Shown here piece after piece: positions 24,918 through 36,330 of a stretch of DNA of 64,000 bases (the first letter of the stretch is position 1; each line of letters starts with the position of its first letter). The translations under genes were made by a program, and so were the position numbers. The stretch spans positions 13,907,001 to 13,971,000 of the forward strand of contig CM049398.1 in assembly GCA_026929865.2 (NCBI GenBank), in the 5' to 3' direction. The notes beneath the pieces are model-generated. The model had not been told where the DNA came from, did no database searches, and was given only the letters and a program-made list of their open reading frames with translations. The DNA comes from Hyperoplus lanceolatus (Eukaryota > Chordata > Actinopteri > Uranoscopiformes > Ammodytidae).

Positions 24918-25041
24918 ACGGGGCCATACCACACAGAGAACGTCTGTTCGAAGCCGCCATCATAACCTGGTTCCCAGGACACATTAGCAGAGGTTGTTGA
25001 GGGCAATACATGGATATTTCCAGGAGCGTGTGGGCTGGTGC
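24918..25041 (-). CDS. igsf9b: igsf9b exon: first half of FN3-1
   Basis: The 124-base exon encodes TSPHAPGNIHVLPSTTSANV and then SWEPGYDGGFEQTFSVWYGP. This is the first fibronectin type III domain, with its conserved strand-B tryptophan and an N-V-S sequon. The acceptor is ACTCAG and the donor GTAAGTG. It leaves in phase 2, and the split valine codon is completed by the exon at 23939 (GPV-SKRIDFGPHDW). Confidence 0.92.
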
Positions 25042-26364
25042 CTGAGTGGTTCATAAAGACAGAGAGATACATTTAAAGAGCACAAGTGCTAATTTACTTA
25101 TCAGACATGTAACTACTTTCAATAATGGTTCAATGTTATTTGCAGTAACACAACTATATATTTTAAACATGCATACAGTGTTAACATTTTATTCACATAT
25201 CTGATCATTTTAAGTCAAGACTGACTACTTCTGATTGAGTTCAAGTCAAAATAATGCACCAAAAAGGAAACGCTGCATCCTGAGCTTGCCATGTGATGAC
25301 CAGCCTAAGGTCAAATTGAAGAGCAGCAATGCTGTCTACAGCTCAGCTCATCCCATCCACACAACAGGTGCACCTGGGCCAGAAGCCAGTTGCTTCTCAA
25401 CAGGACCTGAGCGGGGTCTGAGGAGCACAGCTGTCCCCGCTGCCCTGCCACACCTGTCACACAGAGGCAGGCTGAGTGCTGCGAGCTAAGGGACAAGATA
25501 CACATAGGCACCGGGGCAATGGGCCACTGGGGCAGACCCTCACATTTCAAATAAAAAAACAGGAATACTCTAGGTAGAGTTGTGCAAATGTAATAATATT
25601 TCTGCAGGGGAGAGCATGTTGTGTACCATGATTGAAAAGACAGCTTGACAGCACCAAACATCTCCTGAAATCCAAGACTTGTGTGCCTCTTATTGCTAGT
25701 ACATATTTATGTTATTATTGATATTACAATCAAGAGTCAATTACGCTATCTTCAGTGAGAATGCTTTAAAACTTTGTGCAAGGCATTTATCCACATCTAA
25801 AATGGCTGCTGTTAATGTTTAAGCAAGCAAAGGGCATAACCAGTAATACATATAATCTCAAATTGGATCAGACAACACTGCTAAGCCAAGGCACCAGGGT
25901 TAGTTATTAAGATCTGAACCCTGCAATTTGTAATTCATGGGTACTAAAGGAAACGTTTCTACAGTGTTCAATTTGAGCATGTGCAATGAAATCTGTGTGC
26001 GTTCAGAACTTAATAGCCTTGTTTAAACTTCATAACCCTACCTGCCTTTGTCGACACTTCAGTCGGTTTATCTATGAGAAAAAACCGTCCATGATGACTC
26101 AACAGACAAAGGCTATAGTCACGGTGTTCTTGAAGAGGAGTGGACACCACACTACGGTTACATATTCAGCCTTTAAATTAAGCCTTCGCAGATAGGATCT
26201 AGTGAAATTTGAATGATGTCTAAGGGGACATTGGGTAGAGGCAAGGTGTTTGAGTGATGATGGTCTTCTTCCAGCAGCTCACTCACTCGAACCAAACAGC
26301 GAAGTGGGAACTCAAAATAACTATGAAACTATGTGTTGAGGAAATAGAGTGTGTTTGTCTGTAC
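25042..26364 (-). other. igsf9b intron
   Basis: 1.3 kb with no supported exon or defined transposon. A moderately GC-rich segment at 25360-25530 has no splice support. Confidence 0.7.
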
Positions 26365-26515
26365 CGATGACTAGGATACGCGTGCTGGCAGTGATGCTTG
26401 TGACCACGTTGGTGGCGACACACTCCCATTCTCCGTGGTCTTCCTTGCTGAGGGACTGAAACTGTAAGCTGCCGCTGGGTAGGATGTTGTGCTTACTCTT
26501 GCTTGGCTTCCCCAC
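26365..26515 (-). CDS. igsf9b: igsf9b exon: second half of Ig5
   Basis: The 151-base exon encodes VGKPSKSKHNILPSGSLQFQ and then SLSKEDHGEWECVATNVVTS with the second Ig5 cysteine, ending TRILVIG. The acceptor is TTGAAG and the donor GTACAG. It leaves in phase 1. The LSKEDHGEWECVATNVVTSITAS run is essentially invariant in the family as I remember it. Confidence 0.95.
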
Positions 26516-26650
26516 CTTCAATGGACAACAGTGTCGTGGTTAAAAAATGGCGAGCCAATAAATATTACAGCAACAATACACAATATAAAAAAGAATAGAA
26601 GATGATTTAGAAGTTATGTTTTGATGGTGTATGTGTCTGTCTTACAGCAC

Positions 26651-26770
26651 CTTTCTCCAGGTGATGCTTGGTATGTCAGGGTCTCCAGAAGCAGCACAGG
26701 GGATAACTAGCTCTCTCCCAGCCTCTTGACGGTACTCCCCCCCAGGCCTCACATTAAAGTAAGGGGGATC
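26651..26770 (-). CDS. igsf9b: igsf9b exon: first half of Ig5
   Basis: The 120-base exon encodes DPPYFNVRPGGEYRQEAGRE, then LVIPCAASGDPDIPSITWRK with the first Ig5 cysteine and core tryptophan. The acceptor is TCTCCAG and the donor GTGCTG, a weak donor without the usual A at positions 3-4. Both ends are phase 0. The domain order and the PYF-PGGEYRQEAGREL-IPCAA pattern match IGSF9B. Confidence 0.92.
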
Positions 26771-26855
26771 CTGGAGAAATACACAAACGCCAGACCATCA
26801 TGCTAAAACGTGTAGACATCGAATAGCAGACAGAAGTATAAAAGGGATGTTGTAC

Positions 26856-26996
26856 CTTTAGCACCAAAGTGGCAGGGGGGGACATGCCCATGGTACCCAG
26901 GGCGTTGTAAGGCACACAGGTGTAGGTGCCCAGGGAGTCTTCTGTGGCCTCAGCCACCCGGATACTTCCATCTGGCATCAGGCTCCAACCGGGGTA
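26856..26996 (-). CDS. igsf9b: igsf9b exon: second half of Ig4
   Basis: The 141-base exon encodes YPGWSLMPDGSIRVAEATED and then SLGTYTCVPYNALGTMGMS with the second Ig4 cysteine, ending PPATLVLK. The acceptor is TTGTAG and the donor GTACAA. Both ends are phase 0, so it is symmetric and could be skipped without a frameshift, although that would destroy the domain. Confidence 0.94.
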
Positions 26997-27050
26997 CTAC
27001 AAGACAAGATGGTATCTGTAATGCATGATTTCGGGGTTTCTGCACAATTG

Positions 27051-27610
27051 TAGGGGAGAGTGGCCTAAGCTGTGCATTTTGGAAGTTGTGCCACCCCTTG
27101 TTTCTAGAAAACCGTGGAAGAAATTGGAAAATGTGACCACATATTTAAGAAGAGCCATCCATTTGACTCATCCTGTAAAGAAGGGAGACACAAGGAATAA
27201 GATATAAGCACATTTACGCTCAAAAAACTGTGTTTTGCCTTGTTTAAGAAAATTGTCCTTCAATCTTTGTCAACTATTTACTTTAAATACACCTTAAATA
27301 AGTGATTGTCTAATGGATTTGTCTTGCATTACAGTTTATGAGATATATATCAATGGCACAATTCACCCCATGGTATTCTCTCCAACCGCACAACTTACAC
27401 CACACCGGGGGCAAGTTGTGCATCAAGACAACTTTTTTTCCGAAAGCTATATTTCTTCAACAGTTTATTCCAGATCCAAAGTTTTTATTGCCAGGGATGC
27501 ACAACACCCTGAAATATATGTACATATTTGAGTTGGAGACTTTACTGTCAAGGCCTTACTTTAAAGTCACTTTGAGTGAAAAGTTGCACAACTTAGGCCA
27601 CTCTCCCCTA
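27051..27610. mobile_element. TA-flanked TIR transposon, copy 1 (short, deleted)
   Basis: The ends form a 25-base inverted repeat (TAGGGGAGAGTGGCCTAAG... and its complement) with TA at both borders. Terminal segments of about 190-200 bases are nearly identical to the copy at 34064-35178, whose centre is longer. This copy is an internally deleted, non-autonomous member. The TA duplication suggests the Tc1/mariner/pogo group. Confidence 0.8.
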
Positions 27611-27640
27611 TATGTAGTTTTAACAAAGAATCAAAGAATT

Positions 27641-27825
27641 TTTTTTTTAAAGATATTTTTTGGGCATTTTTATGCTTTATTGATAGTGCAGAGAGACAGA
27701 GGTGAAATGGGGCAGAGAGGGGAGTGACATGCAGAGAATGACCGCGGGTGGGAATCGAACCCGGGTCTGCTGCTGGGCCCGGCCCGGGAGGGGGACGCCT
27801 TACCAACTGAGCTAAAGTTGCCCCC
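27641..27825 (-). repeat. tRNA-derived SINE
   Basis: On the minus strand the head reads TTTAGCTCAGTTGGTAAGGC (pol III A box) and, about 45 bases on, GGGTTCGATTCCCA (B box). The tail reads CAATAAAGCATAAAAATGCCC and then becomes T/A-rich. This is the layout of a tRNA-headed SINE. It lies just outside the right end of the transposon at 27610. Confidence 0.85.
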
Positions 27826-28030
27826 AGAATCTTTTTTTTAATCAATGAATATCTCCTCACAATTTTCTACCTACTAGCTCTTCACAATCTGCTAACAAAG
27901 GGAATGTAAACAAAGCACACACACAGTACGGACTGGTAGCAGGATGTGAGGAGATATTTACTGATTTTGTGTGACAGCAAAAGGACGGTATCATATATGA
28001 AGGCTAAACAAAGTCATGACGTCCACCAAC

Positions 28031-28173
28031 CTTCTCCACTCTGAGGGGGTAGCCGTCTTTCTCCCACTTCACTGATGTCACAGGTGGGTTGGCGTCCACC
28101 GGGCAGCGGATGATGCCTGGCAGTTTCCGTGGGACATAGATGAGCGGGGGCATATTGATCACTCGGGCAGGGT
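28031..28173 (-). CDS. igsf9b: igsf9b exon: first half of Ig4
   Basis: The 143-base exon encodes PARVINMPPLIYVPRKLPG, then IIRCPVDANPPVTSVKWEKDG with the first Ig4 cysteine and the tryptophan core, ending PLRVEK. The acceptor is CATCCAG and the donor GTTGGT. It leaves in phase 0. It is too short in every frame to stand out as an ORF, but it translates cleanly once the flanking phases are applied. Confidence 0.93.
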
Positions 28174-29134
28174 CTGGATGTCAAGGAGAGATCAGTTTTA
28201 GGGATGCTGGATGAAATTCAATATAATGGAGCATGTCTTTCACAGAAAATGTACATGTGGTGTATTAATTGAGGAAAAAGACCGTGCCTGCATTTATCAT
28301 GTCTCCCAAAATTCCCTTTTTTTGGTTCTACTTTTAGGACCAGAAGTAGTATACGTATATACTGATACTTATACCTCAAAACATTACATTACAGAAGTGA
28401 TAGTGTTTTTACGACACCAGCACTTGCTGTCCTCAAGATCTTTGACAACATTTGTTCAGAAGCAAGTGAGATGGCAGGATGCCCCACAATGAGGTATTTT
28501 TGCTGATGGTCTGGTTTGCTGTTATAGGTCATTTATGAATATCAGAGGAAAATTGAGACGGTTTCATAAACATTTAAACGTTCCTCGTAGTCCCTTCACT
28601 GTGGCCTGCTCTATTTGAGGCCAGTGAATCCCCCTTCCTGTTCTCCATCTCATACTGTAGAGCAGCAATCAATGACCAGCCGCAACTCGGGGCCAAATAA
28701 GCTCAGCGCACAAGAGGCTGATGCTGGCGCGTCTGCTCTGTCATCGGTCAGAGCTGATGAACAGAAAGGTCAGCGCTTTATTTAAGGGGGTTGGCGGACG
28801 AGCCCGTCTCCATCTTTGTGTGAAGGCATAAGGCTTGTAGTCAGAGCAGATAATAATTGTATCATTAAAAATCCACTCAAAACATGAAAGTGATCAACGT
28901 AGAAGGATCAGCCAAAAGGAACCGTGCCCCTTTTTTATTTGCCACATCTGACCTGGAAATTCAAGAAGGTTACTTAGCATTACAGTGGGGGAAAAAGCAG
29001 CACTGCCAAATAATACAGCAGCCTCCAACACTAGTCTCCTCCATAGTGCTGCGGCTGTTTCTCTCCTCACACAGCTCGCTGTACCGTCTCCCTCGCCCCT
29101 CCCCCCACCACTTGGTTGCCACGGTAACACTCAC

Positions 29135-29280
29135 ACTGAACAGTCAGGTAGGCCGATGCCGAGGGCGAGATACCCAGGCTGTTGCTCGGGCTGCAGGTGT
29201 ATTTCCCGGCGTCCTCCGGCTTGACCCGGAAGATGATGAGGGTGCCGTCGATAAGGATTCGCACTCGGAGCTTTAGGTCG
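29135..29280 (-). CDS. igsf9b: igsf9b exon: second half of Ig3
   Basis: The 146-base exon encodes DLKLRVRILIDGTLIIFRV, then KPEDAGKYTCSPSNSLG with the second Ig3 cysteine, ending SASAYLTVQ. The acceptor is TTGCAG and the donor GTGAGT. It leaves in phase 1, and the split tyrosine codon is completed downstream (VQY-PARV). The DGTLIIFRVKPED run is nearly identical to remembered mammalian IGSF9B. Confidence 0.95.
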
Positions 29281-30331
29281 CTGCAAGAAGACACAGATGT
29301 GTTATTATCACACTGTGTTACTGAAACACACCAACAGGACAGGGCACTCATGTCATTCCCCTTTTCTTTTTTCTCTTCTTACACATCATGACATCAAGGG
29401 GCCATAAGAGTGCAGCAGAGAGTCAAAGAACACCCAGCTCTGAGAGGAATCCCAAGATCACAGACCAAAAGATTCAAATAGATCTGCCAATTGCTAATCA
29501 GTCTCCCAATGGTGCTGCCTTCATGTCCCCCCCCCCCACCCCCTCCCCCTTGACACTGTTTCAAATTAAACACAGTAATGACGGAGCAAATATTCAAAAG
29601 CTGCTGTCTTTGTCCACACAGGGACAGGTAAGGTTTAATTAAATATTTGAATGAAAAATACTAATACGAAAATAATATAAGATATAACAAAAACTAAAAA
29701 ATAATCATAGATATGTCCAAATATACATTAATACATGCTAGACTATATCAGTGAATTAATAATGCAATGATAAGATATGTATTTACTTATACTGTATGTA
29801 TATAAGATATGTTTATATATACAGTATATACATACATTAATACAATATATACATTAATTGTATACATTATAATCTATTTTAAAGTAAAATAGAGTTAGAT
29901 ATGTTTCTAGTAAGAAACTTAAAAACTCTCACACCATTGAAATATTATGCAACACTCTCAAAAAATCAGACATATCCTGCTAATCAAAAGAGAAAACCCT
30001 AGATTGACCCCACAAAGGCTGTTTTAAACTAGACTGGAGACTTCCTGAGACACTCGCTTTCACTGTCAGTGAAACTCCCATATCCTTATTCTACCCTCTC
30101 GCTTGTTCTGTCTGTCACTTGCTCACTGTGAAAGCCTCTCAGATTCCAAAGACCTGCTCTGGGGAGCCCACAGAGGTTCTGGCTACGCTTCACATCATCG
30201 CTGCATGATGACACAAGGCCTGAGTCATGTGCTGTTGCCATCAGAGCGCACTAACTCGTTTGGCACTGGCCAGACGGACCCCCGTCAGGCCCACTCATAC
30301 TGCCTCTAGGGCCGCAGTAGGACAGGGCACC

Positions 30332-30378
<47 letters not shown>

Positions 30379-30607
30379 GGCTAAAAATAAAGGCACAGCA
30401 AAGGGCTCAAAGAGACACAATGTCAATCACATCACAAAGGCTTCGGGGTAAAAGCCTCCTGCCGCCTGTGTTTAGGTGATTCCAGATTCTGGATGACTGA
30501 GCCTCTAAGAAATGGGCCTTTAAATCCCAACTAAGATGTTTAGCTAGTATCACCTATAGAGAGCCACTGCAGCTACAGCACAGAAGTGAACCTGGTCATA
30601 ACTTTAC
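29281..30607 (-). other. igsf9b intron
   Basis: 1.3 kb, AT-rich from 29640 to 29900, with a (CA)n run at 30332-30377. No exon and no defined transposon. Confidence 0.75.
30332..30377. repeat. (AC)n microsatellite
   Basis: About 23 AC units. Confidence 0.97.
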
Positions 30608-30749
30608 TTCTTGAAGTAGACGTTATCCTCTTCCCAGAACCAGGTGTAGGTCAGGTTGCCGGGATATGCCTCCGCTTGGCAGGTGAAGAGTGCATTCTGG
30701 GATATGTTGACAGTGATGTTTTCTGGTGGAGAGACGATGTATGGAGGCC
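30608..30749 (-). CDS. igsf9b: igsf9b exon: first half of Ig3
   Basis: The 142-base exon encodes PPYIVSPPENITVNISQNAL with two N-glycosylation sequons (NIT and NIS). It continues with FTCQAEAYPGNLTYTWFWEE, which holds the first Ig3 cysteine and a third sequon (NLT), and ends DNVYFK. The acceptor is TCTTCAG and the donor GTAAAGT. It leaves in phase 2; the split asparagine codon is completed by the next exon (N-DLKL). Confidence 0.94.
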
Positions 30750-31436
30750 CTGAAGAGAAACAGAAACAAGTGCCTTAGTTTGTTGCGCACATGTGTATAG
30801 TGTTAAGTAATAGTAAATACTTTTAACCTTACTTTAAAGCTGCAGCAACTGATTGTTTGGCCACCTGGGGGCAGCAGGAATAAACTTTGAACACATACTT
30901 ATATATAATACAGGTATGTATGGTAATATGTCAAATTTGGTGAGCTAAACAGTTGCTCATTTAAACTGCACATGAAAACAAAACTGATGAGAGCTGTGAG
31001 ATTGAACCAAAACAATAAAAATGTGGTGCAAAGTATAGCTCGGGATTTATATGAATATACAATAAAAATAAAATTGTTTTCCCATTGGGGATTACTGATG
31101 TTAAAAATGTAATTTTTCTTTGAAAAATGTCAGTGTATTCTGGGGATATACGGTCTTGACATACTTTAACAGAGTGCAGTAGACGACTCAACAAGACGTC
31201 ACAAATTAAGTTATTCTCTATCAATGGTAGAGGAGATTAATAAAAGGATAAAAGCTATTATTATATCATAGAAAATCCCTTTGAACCACGTGAAGGCCCC
31301 TCTGTGCTTACACTCTGCGATTGTCGACATTTCTTTCAGGAGCAGAGTGGAACAGAGCACGCACTATGTATTATTTACAATATATCAGCACAGTCTGAAG
31401 TAAAACACAGTGAGCAGGCAGATACTGTAACCTTAA

Positions 31437-32010
31437 AGAGGACCTATTATACTACTTTTCTGGTCTTAATTTCTTGTTTTACACTGCTATAGAGCAACCT
31501 GACACGAATCACATCACAAAAAACTATGTAGATTTTCGGGAAGCTCTTTCTCTTATTTTGGCGATCCAGCATGCCCTGTAAACACTTTGCTTTTGACATT
31601 TCCGCCCCCTCCCCTCCCTTCCTGAAAACCCAACTTCATTGTGATTGGTTACCTTCCTTCCGGAACACTTTCAGTGGTGGGAGGTGCGAGCATGGACCTA
31701 TAAGGGCGCGAGGCAGACGCGAGTAGGAAAGTGGCAGCATTACCATACATGGAAACATCCGCGTGGTGACGACACCAAGTTACATGCGACGTCACGATGT
31801 TACAAAGCGTCAAGCCACTTTGAACACGTGACTTCTCGACTGGCTAGAATAGTGTCTAGTGCTCTGCACAGACACCCCAGACGGTAAGCAGGGAATACGT
31901 CGAAATGCATGTACGTCATTATTTGATAATCTAGTATGGTTAAACATGACTATAAATCATCATAACAACGTTTATAGGTCATAAAAGTCAAAAAGTATCA
32001 TAGGTCCGCT
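31437..32010. mobile_element. TTAA-flanked inverted-repeat element, second family
   Basis: TTAA at 31433-31436 and 32011-32014 flanks a 574-base element. Its ends pair as AGAGGACCTATTATAC and the complement of AGCGGACCTATGATAC. The ends differ from those of 22017-22932, so this is a separate family with the same piggyBac-type target preference. No transposase is visible. Confidence 0.75.
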
Positions 32011-33760
32011 TTAATAGTAGCCGGTGTTGGAGCTTATGCATGCTTGACATTGTAACCTTTTCATCCCCCGATGTACTCGAGGTTTGCTCCTAACTCACAA
32101 TAAAAACAGCAGAAGCCATGAAAGGTAAGCTGTCTTTTATGAGTGGGCCTAGATACAAGTCTCCTGGTTATTTTCCTCTCAGCGTGTGCAGCTTTAATGC
32201 ATCAGGTGGGCCGACTGACGGCACTGCGCCACTGTCTCACATAACAATTAAAAACCGATCACAGGACAGAGAATCGTGACTCCTCGGATATCTGCTTGTT
32301 ATTGCTCTGAGTTGTAATCATATACCGCATTTGATTTCACAGCGCTTTTTTTATAACGCCAATATTCAACCAAACTCGACCCCAGTGCAAACATATAACA
32401 CATGCCAGTCGATTTCTAAAAAATGTCTTACATTTAAAAAGTTTTTCTTTTGTGAGGTGAGACGTGACATTATTACCCTCTATCCCAGATCCTTTAAATA
32501 TACCTCTGAGATGAATTTAACAAGGTTATAGCAGTGGCAGAGATTTACACCTCAGTTTCACACTAGTATGTGAGAACCAGACAGGTGAGAACTGTGTGAT
32601 TTAAGGGTTGGACAAAATAACAGGAACATGTCACAACATAGGGTAATCAAATTAAGTTGCCTTACAATGGGAGTTACTTTTCTGGTGCTTTTCAACTGGC
32701 ACCGAGCCAAACCGTGCCAAATAATGTGTCAAAAATAAATGTTGCGAAACTAAATAATATATTATAATATTTTCAACATATACAGTATTTCAAAAGCATA
32801 TAAATGAACTATCCTTTCCCACAGAGACTTGTTTATGTGTTGGACACTTGGAGGACAGTCAGACACTTCCTTTTATCTCGTAACATCATGACTTCTCTCT
32901 CTTATTTTACTTTTAAATTAAAGCTTGTTATATTATAACTGTATTCTCAAAATGTGAGGTTTTCTTTTCCAGTGGCTATAATAATCAATAAAGGTGAAAT
33001 TTTTAATTAATTACATCATTGCCTACGATAATACAATTCACCGATTTAAAACTTTTTTTTTCTTTTACAAAACCTCAAAGACAGTTTACAGATGTATCAA
33101 ATGTATCATACAAGGTTTATATCATCCAAACATAGTCCTGACAAAAAAAAGCTTTACAATTGTTTAAATAGAGGGCTCTTGTACAGTATGGTCTGCTTTA
33201 TGTTGTCAGGTGTTCCTCGATGCATAAGCTGAAAGTGCATATGGTATTCAACTGTTCGCATCTAACATGGAAAGCAGTGTGTTGTGGTTGAGAGGACAGG
33301 TTCTGCAGTATGAGCTGGTGCACTGGAGGCATGCAGGCCTAATGCAGTTACATCACACGCACCACTGTTTACAACATTCACTAGGTTACAACGCCATGAT
33401 TTTTTTATGTGTGTTTGCAATGAGCGTGCACATGCTATGTAGTAGGAACAGAGCACAGGAGTATAATTCTTTAATAATTCCTTTGCACTGTTTGCACCTA
33501 CAGAAGTCAGGCTTTAAAATAGATCTCACACTAGCTCTACCATAAAACAGGGATGCTCCAGTTCTCGTTAAATACACACTGTTAACTCCCCGCAGCCCCT
33601 GCAGTATCAGGAGACCTAAAGAGAGCTGCAGGCCTGGCATCACAGCCATCTATCTGATCTGTGTCTAGCAGAGGGGCATAGTTAATGGACCGGAGACAGA
33701 CAGTGACGTTCTCACAGACGGATCCTATTGTACACACGTGGCTGTGGACAAGAGTGCGCC

Positions 33761-33765
33761 CACAC

Positions 33766-33833
<68 letters not shown>
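33761..33833. repeat. (CA)n microsatellite
   Basis: About 36 CA units with one CG interruption near 33770. Confidence 0.97.
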
Positions 33834-33834
<1 letters not shown>

Positions 33835-34063
33835 GAGAGGCCCCAGACTGAGTTATTGACAGACTGATACAGACCCAGAAGGTATGTTACATACATCAGC
33901 ACACCAGAGAGTTGCAGGGCTCTGCTTTTAAATGCTACTACAGTAAATGCCTTCCGGTATAAATAATGAAGCTAAACTACTTCAGTGATGTGAATGCAGT
34001 GTTTGGCCGGAGGTGAAGGGCTGAAAACATTGTTTTTTCATTTTATAATATCGTGGAAGTACA

Positions 34064-35178
34064 TAGGGGAAGGTGGGGTGATTTGTGCATTTTGGAAGAT
34101 GCAAAACCCCTTGTTTCTAGAAAACCGTGGAAGAAATTGGAAATGTGACCACATATTTAAGAAGAGCCATCCATTTGACTCATCCTGTAAAGAAGGGAGA
34201 CACAAGGAATAAGATATAAGCACATTTAAGCTCAAAAAACTGTGTTTTGCCTTTCAAAGTAAAATTTCCATGATCAAGGTTTTTTGATTATTGTGTCTGA
34301 ACAATTATAGACACGTTTGAAAACATTTGACACATGTTTAGTGCTTTGGTATGCTACACTTTGAGTCTATATAGTTAGCACAATGTCAACCCTAAATTGC
34401 TGCATCATGCCTATTATCCAAAATTCTGGGGATGGGGTGATTTGTGCGCAAGGGCCTGGGTGAGTTATAAGTAAGTAAGTAAGTAAAATGTATTTATAAA
34501 AGCACATTTATGACAGTTTGCACTGTCCAAAGTGCTGTACATAGTGCATTCAGTAGGTAAACAATGAAGGTACAATAACAATAACCAAAATAAAAGACGT
34601 AAAGCCCATACATCCACATAAACACAGATAGTAGTGCAGAGGTAAGATAGTTAATGGGGAGGAAACACCAGGGTGTACATATGGGTTTTGAGCCTTGATT
34701 TAAAGGCAGAAATGTAGGGGAATCACATTTGTCAGGTGGCAGTTGTTTCCACAAGCACGGAGCAACTAGTGCAAAGTACATTTCTGAGAGTTGTGCCAGT
34801 GGCATGGCTGTATACGCTGGTCACCAAAAGAAAGTGATTGTCTACAGTAGCTCAGAAGAGAGTGACATCTCAATTCCACTTAACGACACCACTGATGAGA
34901 GTTCAGATGGCCAGAAAGATGATGATGGTGACTTTGTCATTGTGACACAATGACGCACAAATCACCCCACGTAGTGGGGTGATTTGTGCGTCAAGACAAC
35001 TTTTTTTCCGAAAGCTATATTTCTTAAACAGTTTATTCCAGATCCAAAGTTTTTATTGCCAGGGATGCACAACATCCTGAAATATATGTACATATTTGAG
35101 TTGGAGACATAACTGTCAAGGCCTCACTTTAAAATCACTTTGAGTAAAAAGTTGCACAAATCACCCCACCTTCCCCTA
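34064..35178. mobile_element. TA-flanked TIR transposon, copy 2 (longer, with nested repeat)
   Basis: Perfect 26-base inverted ends (TAGGGGAAGGTGGGGTGAT... and complement) with TA borders. Terminal segments match copy 1 at 27051-27610. The centre holds a GTAA tandem start (about 34471-34486), a SINE-like stretch (AAAGTGCTGTACATAGTGCA) and a short open frame with transposase-tail character (34804-34953). Repeated internal words such as GGGGTGATTTGTGCG near 34434 and 34978 echo the ends. It stops about 30 bases before an igsf9b exon. Confidence 0.8.
34804..34953 (+). pseudogene. possible remnant of a transposase C-terminus
   Basis: A 49-residue open frame begins MAVYAGHQKKVIVYSSSEES, continues with an acidic serine-rich stretch and ends DDDGDFVIVTQ before TGA. 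Acidic tails of this sort end many DDE transposases of the pogo/Tigger type. No catalytic motif is present, and the upstream part has been lost or replaced by a nested repeat. The interpretation rests on composition and on position inside a TIR element. Confidence 0.3.
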
Positions 35179-35206
35179 CAGCACAGTGACGATGGAAACA
35201 GTATAC

Positions 35207-35324
35207 CTTGAACCAGCAGACGGGTAGTGTGGAGCACCTCTCCCTGGTCACTGTGGGCTCGGCATGTGTACGCCCCCCTGTCATCTCTGGTAATGCCAAG
35301 GATGGTGAGACTGCCATCATGTAC
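35207..35324 (-). CDS. igsf9b: igsf9b exon: second half of Ig2
   Basis: The 118-base exon encodes VHDGSLTILGITRDDRG, then AYTCRAHSDQGEV with the second Ig2 cysteine, ending TTRLLVQ. The acceptor is ACCACAG and the donor GTATAC, a weaker but acceptable donor. It enters in phase 0 and leaves in phase 1. Its low-coordinate end lies only about 30 bases from a TA-flanked transposon (34064-35178), so that element sits almost against the 5' splice site. Confidence 0.92.
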
Positions 35325-36330
35325 CTGTGGTTACACACATGGCAAACAAATAAAAAGGTTTCCTCAGACAAAAAAAACATTAAATAACGTGATAAACGCA
35401 AGCCCTTGTCTCACATTGTCAAAGACAGTGTTGGAGATAGTGTTCAGAATATGTTTGATATTCGATAATTCAATAGACAGAAAAATAAACGAAAGAAGCA
35501 ACTTTTGTAATTGGAACGACAGATGTTTTGCTTGAAAAATTACTAGAATTAATTATCTGTTTTTAAGAAGTGCAATTCTTTAGGTACATTCCACCACCGC
35601 CTACAGATATATAACAAGCCCTGTGGTAAGTTAATAAGTTTGTGATGAGGGTCCACACATCGAACCATTAATAGTCATGAATGTGTCATTGCTTTAATGA
35701 ACTCCATGTCTGATGCCTGCATACAGTAACCTCGGAAATGTCTAAGTCTGTGTTGCTGCTTCCCTGTGTGCAGCCACTGATGAGAACCAATAAGTGGTGG
35801 AAAAAAAACACATTAACCAAACCTATAGAAACACCCTCATAAATTATACAACAGGTTTTGCCAGAAGCTCTGTCCATTCAAGTCACACACAGCTGTAGTT
35901 TGTCCGTTTATGCAGCTGAGGGTGGGTGTGGGTGTGGGGGGAAGGTCTGCTACACCTGCAGAATTATTCCTTTTCATGTGTCTTTGCAAATAAACGAACT
36001 GAGCAACATTTCACTTCTGTCAGTCAGTTGGCAAACTAAGTCATCATGGCTCAGACTGTCAGACTGTCACACAAGTTAACACTTTGTGTGTCGCTGCTTT
36101 AAACACGACACGTGCGGCCTGGTGAGGGCTACAAGTGTAAGCTAAACACTGATGGGCTGTGAGGCATCGATCCGAGGCTCCAGAAGCAATTTGTATTGAA
36201 TAGAAGAAAAAAGTTGGAAGCGATTAAAACTGATTAAAATTGTCTTTATTTAAATGGCATGCTTTGCACCGGCTAATGTTCCGCTGTTTCGGCATGTTTC
36301 CTTTCCCCCCCTTAGCATCACGTGTTTAGG

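Larger units (their letters stand above)
26997..28030 (-). other. igsf9b intron with a TIR element and a SINE
   Basis: Occupied mainly by a TA-flanked transposon (27051-27610) and a tRNA-derived SINE (27641-27825). No coding sequence. Confidence 0.8.
30750..35206 (-). other. igsf9b intron with two large transposons
   Basis: 4.5 kb containing a TTAA-flanked element (31437-32010), a (CA)n run (33761-33833) and the longer TA-flanked element (34064-35178). The remainder shows no exon. Confidence 0.75.

Noticed and set aside
27690-27825. Possible functional tRNA gene from the A and B boxes
   Set aside because: The boxes are spaced as in a tRNA, but the sequence continues into a SINE body and no full cloverleaf with an intact acceptor stem is apparent.
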